NCBI GenBank assembly: GCA_036267355.1
Contig: DATAWG010000125.1
Location: 1-64,000, forward strand
Origin: Pirellulales bacterium
Lineage (GTDB): Bacteria > Planctomycetota > Planctomycetia > Pirellulales > DATAWG01
Direction: 5' to 3'
DNA: 64,000 nucleotides
A program made the position numbers and the translations under genes. Under the pieces are notes generated by a model. It saw only the letters and a list, made by a program, of their open reading frames with translations, was not told where the DNA came from and did not search any database. This document shows positions 58,058-64,000 of the stretch, in pieces; positions within the stretch are counted from its first letter, which is position 1, and each line of letters opens with the position of its first letter.

Positions 58058-60082
58058 TCAGCTCGTTCGCAGCAGCCGCTTGCCGGCGGCTTTGCCTGTG
58101 GGACGAACCGGACGGGCGTGCTTGCCGCTGGAGGCCGCCGAGCTCAAATGCAGAGGAGCCGCTTGACCGTTCAGTTCTTGCGATGAAGCCAAGGCCCGAT
58201 CGAACTGCCAGATACTGCGATTGGGACTGACGCCCGGGCTGACGCCGCTTTCGGCCGAAAGCACCAGTTCGTTGAATACGCCGCCGGCCGCAACGAGTTC
58301 GTCGTAACTGCCGACTTCCGCGATTCGCCCCTCGTCGAAAACGAAAATCCGATCGGCATCGCGCAGCGTCGTGAGCCGATGCGCGACCAGGATCGTCGTG
58401 CGTTCGGCGCTGGCCACGCCCAGCGCCCGTTGCACATTGCGCTCGCTGATGTTGTCGAGCGCGGAGGTGGCTTCATCAAGGATCAAGACCGGGGGCTGTT
58501 TGAGCAGGACGCGGGCGAGCGCCAATCGCTGCCGCTGCCCGCCGGAGAGATTCTGGCCTCGTTCGCTGATCACTGCGTCGTAGCCCCCCGGCATCTGACA
58601 AATGTCTTCGTGCAAGTTGGCCATTTCGGCGACACGGCGAATTTCGACCGGCGATATGCTCTTGCTGCCGTAGGCGATGTTGTCGGTGATCGTACCGGAA
58701 AAAACGAACGGCGACTGCCCGACATAGCCGAACAGCCGGCCGATCTCCGCGCGCGACACCGCGTCGACCGGCATGCCGCCGATCAACAATTTCCCGTCGC
58801 AGGGATGAACCAGCCGCAGCAGCACCTTGAGAAATGTCGTCTTGCCGCTTCCCGAGCGGCCGGCAATGCCGATCGTTTCGCCATGCCGAATCGCGAGCGA
58901 TATTCCTTGCAGCGCCCAGCGGTGTTGGTCTTGTTTGGTGCGGTATTCGACCCGCAGATTTTCGGCAACGATCACGGGCCGGTTGCGAAGCGCGGCCGCG
59001 GCTTGCTTATCCTGGGTGGCAAACGACGGATCGACCGGTTCTGCGAGCAGCTCGAGCAGATCGCCCACCAACAGGCTGGTTTCATGCCCTTCATCCAAGA
59101 GCCGATGGAGTTCGCTCATTGGAGCCATCACGCTCAGAAAGAGCATCGAAAATGTCAGCACGTCGCCGGTCGTGATGCGTCCGAGAATGGCCATGTAGAT
59201 TGCCGTGGCCAACACGAGCACGTGAAACAATCCCTCGCAGACGGCTTTCGAGCTGCCGAACATTGCCATGTGCAAGTTATGCCGCACCTCTTCGCGGCGG
59301 CGCATTTCGGTCGCCGTCGAAAGTCGCTGCATCTCGTGTCGGTGCGTGTCGGCAGCGCGGACGTATTCAATGCCGCTGAGTTGCTCGACGACCGCGCCGT
59401 CGATTTCTTCGTAGGTGCGCATCAATTTCAGCCGCACGCCCTTTTGCGACATGATCTGGCGGGCGGTAAGAAACATCGACACCGGAATAACGCCCCCCAT
59501 CGCCAGTCCCAAGATGGGCTGCTTGTTGACGACCGCCGCGAGCGCGAACAGGCCGGTGAACATCGCAGGAAAAAAGTCCAGGAAATTCACCTGCAAGAAG
59601 CGCACGATGCCTTCGACATTCCGCGAGATCCGGCCATGCAGCGTGCCAAGCTTTTCGCGCGAGATCGTGCTCAGCCGCACGGTCATCAGGTGCGACACGA
59701 GATCGACGTGCATGTCTTGGCGGATATGGCTGCAGGCGACCGCCACCAGATATCGCCGAGCGACATTCAAAGCTTCGCGCAACATGTAGGCGCCAGCCAT
59801 GAAGCCCAAATACCACGCCGCCAGCATCAGCACGTCGTGCCGCCCGATCGTTCGATTGATGTAAGCCTGCACTTTGTCGACCAGCCGCCCGAGCAACAAC
59901 GGAACCGCCGTGTTGCAGGTGCTGCAGATCGCCATCACGAGGGCGGCCCCGATGAGGGCCATGCGGTATTTGCGGCGGACGAGCTTCCAGACCTGTTTGC
60001 CCTGCTTGAGGATTGTTCGCATTTCCGCGAAAATCCCCTCAAAGCGAGATTCGTCGGTGGTCCCCGAGGTTGCGGTCGCCAT
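58058..60082 (-). CDS. ABC exporter with fused membrane and ATPase domains (MsbA/MDR-like)
   Basis: The 674-residue protein begins with a soluble stretch of about 45 residues. Six helices follow (ALIGAALVMAICSTCNTAVP; MLAAWYLGFMAGAYMLREAL; FFPAMFTGLFALAAVVNKQP; LGLAMGGVIPVSMFLTARQI; GLFHVLVLATAIYMAILGRI). The ATPase half has Walker A AGRSGSGKTT, a Q-loop GYVGQSPFVFSGTITDNIAY, signature QNLSGGQRQRLALARVLL, Walker B VLILDEATSALD and an H-loop VAHRLTT. The C-terminal tail after the ATPase is about 75 residues (SVSPGVSPNRSIWQFDRALA and on), unusual. It probably exports a lipid or small hydrophobic molecule. The frame is open upstream to 60235; the start is uncertain. Confidence 0.88.
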   Translation of the reverse strand: MATATSGTTDESRFEGIFAEMRTILKQGKQVWKLVRRKYRMALIGAALVMAICSTCNTAVPLLLGRLVDKVQAYINRTIGRHDVLMLAAWYLGFMAGAYMLREALNVARRYLVAVACSHIRQDMHVDLVSHLMTVRLSTISREKLGTLHGRISRNVEGIVRFLQVNFLDFFPAMFTGLFALAAVVNKQPILGLAMGGVIPVSMFLTARQIMSQKGVRLKLMRTYEEIDGAVVEQLSGIEYVRAADTHRHEMQRLSTATEMRRREEVRHNLHMAMFGSSKAVCEGLFHVLVLATAIYMAILGRITTGDVLTFSMLFLSVMAPMSELHRLLDEGHETSLLVGDLLELLAEPVDPSFATQDKQAAAALRNRPVIVAENLRVEYRTKQDQHRWALQGISLAIRHGETIGIAGRSGSGKTTFLKVLLRLVHPCDGKLLIGGMPVDAVSRAEIGRLFGYVGQSPFVFSGTITDNIAYGSKSISPVEIRRVAEMANLHEDICQMPGGYDAVISERGQNLSGGQRQRLALARVLLKQPPVLILDEATSALDNISERNVQRALGVASAERTTILVAHRLTTLRDADRIFVFDEGRIAEVGSYDELVAAGGVFNELVLSAESGVSPGVSPNRSIWQFDRALASSQELNGQAAPLHLSSAASSGKHARPVRPTGKAAGKRLLRTS

Positions 60083-60668
60083 TGGTGTGGGGGCGCTGGC
60101 CCGTTCCAGAATTTGATGATCCGGTTTTTTGGTAGTAGCGTAAGTCGGCTGCTTGAGCGCTGATCTTAGGCATTCCACGTGCCAAAGTCGGTCATCGTCG
60201 ATTCCCGCCCCCGATCCTGACGGGGGCCAAGTCATAAGCGTAAATCAACTGTAGCTTTGGCAAAATGGCGAAGGTGGCTGCGTCAACGGTGAGATAGCTC
60301 CAAGAAAACAGATACTTTTGATTACGCTAAATAATTGAGCGGCGCTCGCCTTGGATTCACGCATCGCCAACGCGCAATAAAGGTCCATGATGAGCGTATT
60401 GAAATCGATCATTCGACCCGGATTGCGTGCCAATGTTACGATGCTGGCTCGTTCCTAATCTTGACATCTGCGACGCCGATAAGTTCCCGCTGGCTGCGGA
60501 GTTGAGCGTGGCCAAGCCACCATAGCGAACGCGCCGCGTGCAGAGTCTGGATTCTCGGATCGCGGCGGTTCGGAATCATGGTTGTTTGGCACTAATACTG
60601 CATTCCCCCACGGCTTTTGCCCCAGACGAGACAATTCGGCCCGAGGCCGATGGTTCGAAGAGACCCGC
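60083..60668. other. Divergent intergenic region between the ABC exporter and glucan synthase genes
   Basis: About 590 bases separate the two genes. A 62-codon frame on the minus strand (60245-60433) is open but has AT-leaning composition and no recognisable protein; I do not call it. No hexamers or hairpins stand out, though the region should hold promoters for both flanking genes. Confidence 0.4.
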
Positions 60669-63600
60669 ATGGCTACTGAAACTCCGCCTGTTTCTCAACC
60701 ATCGAGTGACGACGGCCCGGAGCAAATTCCCCTTTTTTTGCTTGATGCGACGGTTCCGCTCCAAGAAGCTCCGTTTAGCCTGGCGCACCTCGAGGCCCAT
60801 GCTCGGGCATTGGCAGCCCGGCATAGCGTCGTTTCCTCGCATCCGAAAGAGGCGGAGCTGTGGCATCGATTCGAAGAAAATCGCAACGCACTTGAATCGG
60901 GCTACGAGGAAATCGTTGCCGCGATTGGCGCTGGGGAGGAAATCACTCCCGGGGCAGAATGGCTGCTCGACAACTTCTATGTCGTGCGCGAGCAACTGAT
61001 TGAAATCCGCGAAGATTTGCCGCGGCGGTTCTATCGCGAATTGCCGAAGCTGGCCCGAGGCGTTCTGGCGGGCTACCCGCGCGTCTATGCTCTGGCGCTG
61101 GAGATCATCGCCCACACGGATAGCACGCTCGATGAAGCGACGCTGACCCGTTTCATCAAGGCCTATCAAGAGATTACGCCGCTCGGCATGGGCGAAATTT
61201 GGGCAGTGCCGATCATGCTCCGATTGGGGCTCGTGGAAAATCTGCGCCGGCTTGCCGATTCGATCGTCGAAATCCAATTCCACCGACGTTGCGGCGAAGC
61301 ATGGGCCGACGAGATCATCGAGCAACGCCCCGACGACGCTCCGGGGCGTCTCGCCGAGCGGACCAAACATCTGCCCGAGCTCGCCCCGCCGCTCGTGGCC
61401 CATCTCGATCAGCGGTTTCGCGACCAGGGACACGATCTCTCGGCCTGCTGGCACTGGCTGCACCAGCATATCGCCGAGCGGGGCGGTTCGATCGACGACA
61501 TCGTGCGACAAGAACATCAGCGGCAAGCGCATGCCCAGGTGTCGACGGGCAACGCGATCACCAGCATGCGATTGATCTCGGCTCTCGACTGGTCGGCCTT
61601 CTTCGAAGAGATCAGCCTTGTCGAACGCGAACTTCGCCGCGATCCGGCCGGCGTCTACGGCAACATGGATTTTGCCACGCGCGATCGCTATCGCCATATC
61701 GTCGAAAGCCTGGCGCGAAGAAGCGGTTTGCCGGAGGTGGAAGTCGCACAGCGCGTCGTCGTCGAGGCGTTCAAGGGTCCGCCCGGCGCCGCCGGCGGCC
61801 ACATCGGCTACTACTTGATCGACGACGGCCGAGCCGCTTTCGAATCGTTGCTTGGCGTGATTCGCATGCCGTTCGGGCGAATCGCGAACACGTTGGCGCG
61901 GCGTCCCGGTTGGGCCTATTTCGGACTGACGGGCGCCCTTTGGCTCGGTTTCTCGGCGGCAATCGATGCCCTGGCGGCAACGCATGGCGGGCCGGGTGGA
62001 ATCGTGTTGCTGGCCGCGATTCTTGCTTGGATTCCGGCAAGCGAAGTCGCCGTCGCGCTAGCGAATTATCTGACCTCGCTGCGGTTGTCGCCGCGTGTCT
62101 TGCCGAAAATGGAATTCAAGGAGGGCATTCCAAGCGCCGAGCGCGCCATTGTGGTCGTGCCTTCGCTGCTGCTGTCGCACGACTGCTTGCGCGGGTTGCT
62201 CGATCGGCTGGAAATCCACTATCTGGCGAATCCCGATCCCGAAGTCGTCTTTGCCCTGCTTACCGATTTCGTCGACGCGTCCACGCAGGACCTGCCCGAA
62301 GATGCCGACTTGCTGAAGGCGGCGATTGTGGGAATTGAGGAGTTGAACCGCCGCTATGCCGACGGCGGCAAACAACGATTCTGGCTCTTCCATCGGGCGC
62401 GGCGCTGGAACCCGCTGGAAAATAAATGGATGGGCTGGGAACGCAAGCGGGGAAAACTTTCGGAATTCAATCGCTTGCTCCGCGGCTCGACCGACACCAG
62501 CTACATCGTTCCCGAGCGTCCGCCGACGCAACTGGCCGATGTGCGATACGTCGTCACTCTCGATGCCGACACGCAGCTTCCGCTCGGCACCGTGCGACGT
62601 TTGGTAAGCACGATCGCACATCCGCTCAATCGGCCGCAGCAGGGGGCTCGGCAGGAAGTCATCGAGCGCGGCTACACGATTCTTCAACCGCGAGTGGGCA
62701 TCAGCCCAATCAGCGCAAATCAATCGTTGTTCGCGCGGATCTACTCCGGCAATCCTCATCTGGATCCGTATGTCACGGCGGTATCGGATGTATATCAAGA
62801 CGCGTTCGGCGAAGGGAGCTTCATCGGCAAGGGGATTTACGATCTCGATGCCTTCGAAGCCGCCACCGAATCGGCATTTCCGGAGAACCATATCTTGAGC
62901 CACGACCTCATCGAAGGTTGCTTGGCTCGGGCGGCGCTGGTCTCCGACGCGGAATTGATCGACTCGATGCCGGGGCAATACTATGCGTTCGCGCGGCGGC
63001 AACATCGTTGGGTGCGCGGCGATTGGCAATTGTTGCGGTGGCTGTTTCCCTTCGTCCCGACCATCCATGGAAAACGCCGCAACCCGTTGAACGCCGTTTC
63101 GTGGTGGAAGATTTTCGACAATCTCCGCCGGAGTCTCGTGCCTCCGACCTTGCTGCTGCTCCTGGCCGTCGCATGGCTGGCGTTGCCGGGGCCTGCTTGG
63201 GCGTGGACGCTCGCGGCGGTGGCAGTGTCGGCGATGCCGCTGTTGATCCACGTCGGTTCGATTGCGATGCATCATCCGCGCGGCGTTTCGTGGCTGCAGT
63301 ATGCTCGGGATGTGCGTGGGCAGGTCGGCTTGTCGGCACTTCAAACCGTGTGCGCGGTCGGTTTCTTGCCGCACCAGGCGTATCTAATGGCCGACGCGAT
63401 CCTTCGCACCGTGGCGCGTGTGTTGATCACGCATCGCAATTTGCTGGAATGGGAAAGTGCGGCGGTGACCGAGCAGAAAACACGCGGGACATTGCGGTTC
63501 TATGTTCGCCGGATGTGGGCCGCACCGGTGTGGGCTGCCGCAATGCTGGTGGCAATTCTGGTCCGAGGCCCCGACGGGCTGTTGAATGCCGCGTTTTGGA

Positions 63601-64000
63601 GCGCCTTGCCGCTGTTGGCATTATGGACAGTTTCGCCGGTTTTGGCATGGGCGCTGAGCCGGCCATTCCGCCGTATACCGCTTCCCTTGAACGACGAAGA
63701 ACGGCGCGAACTGCGGCTCGTGGCTCGCCGCACCTGGCTCTTCTTCGAAACGTTCGTCGGCCCGGAAGACCACTGGCTGCCGCCGGACAATTTTCAAGAG
63801 TCTCCCAAGCCGGCGGTGGCGCATCGCACGTCGCCCACCAACGAAGGATTGCTCCTGGTGTCCGCCTTGGCGGCGCACGACTTCGGCTTCCTCGGAATCC
63901 ATGATCTAACGGGCTGGCTCGAGCGAAGTCTCGACACATGGCTGAAGCTGGATCATTATCGCGGCCATCCCTACAACTGGTACGACACGCGAACGCTCGC
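60669..64000 (+). CDS. Cyclic beta-1,2-glucan synthase (NdvB/Cgs-like), N-terminal part
   Basis: The frame is open from ATG 60669 to the window end (1,110 codons); full NdvB has about 2,800 residues, so this is about the first 40%. The N-terminal soluble region has GAEWLLDNFYVVREQLIEIR and DLPRRFYRELPKLARGVLAG, typical of the family. Membrane helices start at about 415. The GT84 glycosyltransferase domain follows: RRWNPLENKWMGWERKRGKL, VVTLDADTQLPLGTVRRLVS (D632-A-D634), and QHRWVRGDWQLLRW (QHRW at 778-781). More helices (about 820-900 and 950-1000) come before a region expected to lead to the glycoside-hydrolase-94-like domain. It makes cyclic or linear beta-1,2-glucan from UDP-glucose at the membrane. 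The C-terminal phosphorylase-like domain is outside the window. Confidence 0.9.
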   Translation, partial: MATETPPVSQPSSDDGPEQIPLFLLDATVPLQEAPFSLAHLEAHARALAARHSVVSSHPKEAELWHRFEENRNALESGYEEIVAAIGAGEEITPGAEWLLDNFYVVREQLIEIREDLPRRFYRELPKLARGVLAGYPRVYALALEIIAHTDSTLDEATLTRFIKAYQEITPLGMGEIWAVPIMLRLGLVENLRRLADSIVEIQFHRRCGEAWADEIIEQRPDDAPGRLAERTKHLPELAPPLVAHLDQRFRDQGHDLSACWHWLHQHIAERGGSIDDIVRQEHQRQAHAQVSTGNAITSMRLISALDWSAFFEEISLVERELRRDPAGVYGNMDFATRDRYRHIVESLARRSGLPEVEVAQRVVVEAFKGPPGAAGGHIGYYLIDDGRAAFESLLGVIRMPFGRIANTLARRPGWAYFGLTGALWLGFSAAIDALAATHGGPGGIVLLAAILAWIPASEVAVALANYLTSLRLSPRVLPKMEFKEGIPSAERAIVVVPSLLLSHDCLRGLLDRLEIHYLANPDPEVVFALLTDFVDASTQDLPEDADLLKAAIVGIEELNRRYADGGKQRFWLFHRARRWNPLENKWMGWERKRGKLSEFNRLLRGSTDTSYIVPERPPTQLADVRYVVTLDADTQLPLGTVRRLVSTIAHPLNRPQQGARQEVIERGYTILQPRVGISPISANQSLFARIYSGNPHLDPYVTAVSDVYQDAFGEGSFIGKGIYDLDAFEAATESAFPENHILSHDLIEGCLARAALVSDAELIDSMPGQYYAFARRQHRWVRGDWQLLRWLFPFVPTIHGKRRNPLNAVSWWKIFDNLRRSLVPPTLLLLLAVAWLALPGPAWAWTLAAVAVSAMPLLIHVGSIAMHHPRGVSWLQYARDVRGQVGLSALQTVCAVGFLPHQAYLMADAILRTVARVLITHRNLLEWESAAVTEQKTRGTLRFYVRRMWAAPVWAAAMLVAILVRGPDGLLNAAFWSALPLLALWTVSPVLAWALSRPFRRIPLPLNDEERRELRLVARRTWLFFETFVGPEDHWLPPDNFQESPKPAVAHRTSPTNEGLLLVSALAAHDFGFLGIHDLTGWLERSLDTWLKLDHYRGHPYNWYDTRTL

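Noticed and set aside
60245-60433. 62-codon frame between the ABC exporter and glucan synthase genes
   Set aside because: No ribosome binding site, atypical composition compared with neighbouring genes and no recognisable sequence.

Overview
The window reads as a chromosomal segment of a planctomycete, probably Pirellulales-like. The evidence is high GC, a PVC-type membrane-bound dehydrogenase with HEAT repeats and a C-terminal haem motif, very large secreted proteins, weak use of Shine-Dalgarno sites, and many hairpin-forming dispersed repeats between genes. The phylum is an inference from gene content; no rRNA is present. No tRNA, IS element, phage gene or CRISPR array was seen.

Region 1 (1-27,095) is a mosaic of housekeeping and planctomycete-type genes: csrA with a long tail, a UVR-motif protein, rpsU, a lone response regulator, a Crp/Fnr regulator, an AAA ATPase, the membrane-bound dehydrogenase, a secreted unknown, a 2,018-residue secreted multidomain protein, phosphoketolase, an OPT-family transporter, an MFS transporter, an FtsX-like permease and purD.

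Region 2 (27,559-51,488) is the core of the window: about 24 kb of aerobic electron-transport genes, all on the plus strand. It starts with a bc complex of b6-like type: a Rieske protein with a long Ala/Lys/Pro-rich N-terminus, a short cytochrome b, a subunit-IV-like protein with an extra membrane module, and a 1,653-residue octahaem c-type cytochrome carrying a PDZ-like domain. Three paralogous cupredoxin-like proteins and a dihaem lipoprotein follow. Next come an A2-like haem-copper oxidase (coxB, coxA, coxC, coxD) and its biogenesis genes ctaA, ctaB, a SCO protein and a DUF420/CtaM-like protein, with an ABC-2 exporter pair among them. The order suggests quinol -> bc complex -> cupredoxin and/or multihaem cytochrome -> CuA -> O2. 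The donor to CuA is not proven by sequence; the CoxB here has no fused cytochrome c domain.

Region 3 (51,509-64,000) holds, on the minus strand, a secreted TIM-barrel-like protein, 2-oxoacid:ferredoxin oxidoreductase korB and korA, and an ABC exporter. Among them is a decayed patch with a truncated GNAT acetyltransferase and a frameshifted adhesin-type remnant. On the plus strand is the N-terminal two-fifths or so of a cyclic beta-1,2-glucan synthase (NdvB/Cgs-like), cut by the window end.

Several families of inverted repeats lie between genes, often directly after stop codons, including between genes of the respiratory cluster. One family also has a copy inside a coding region, in frame.
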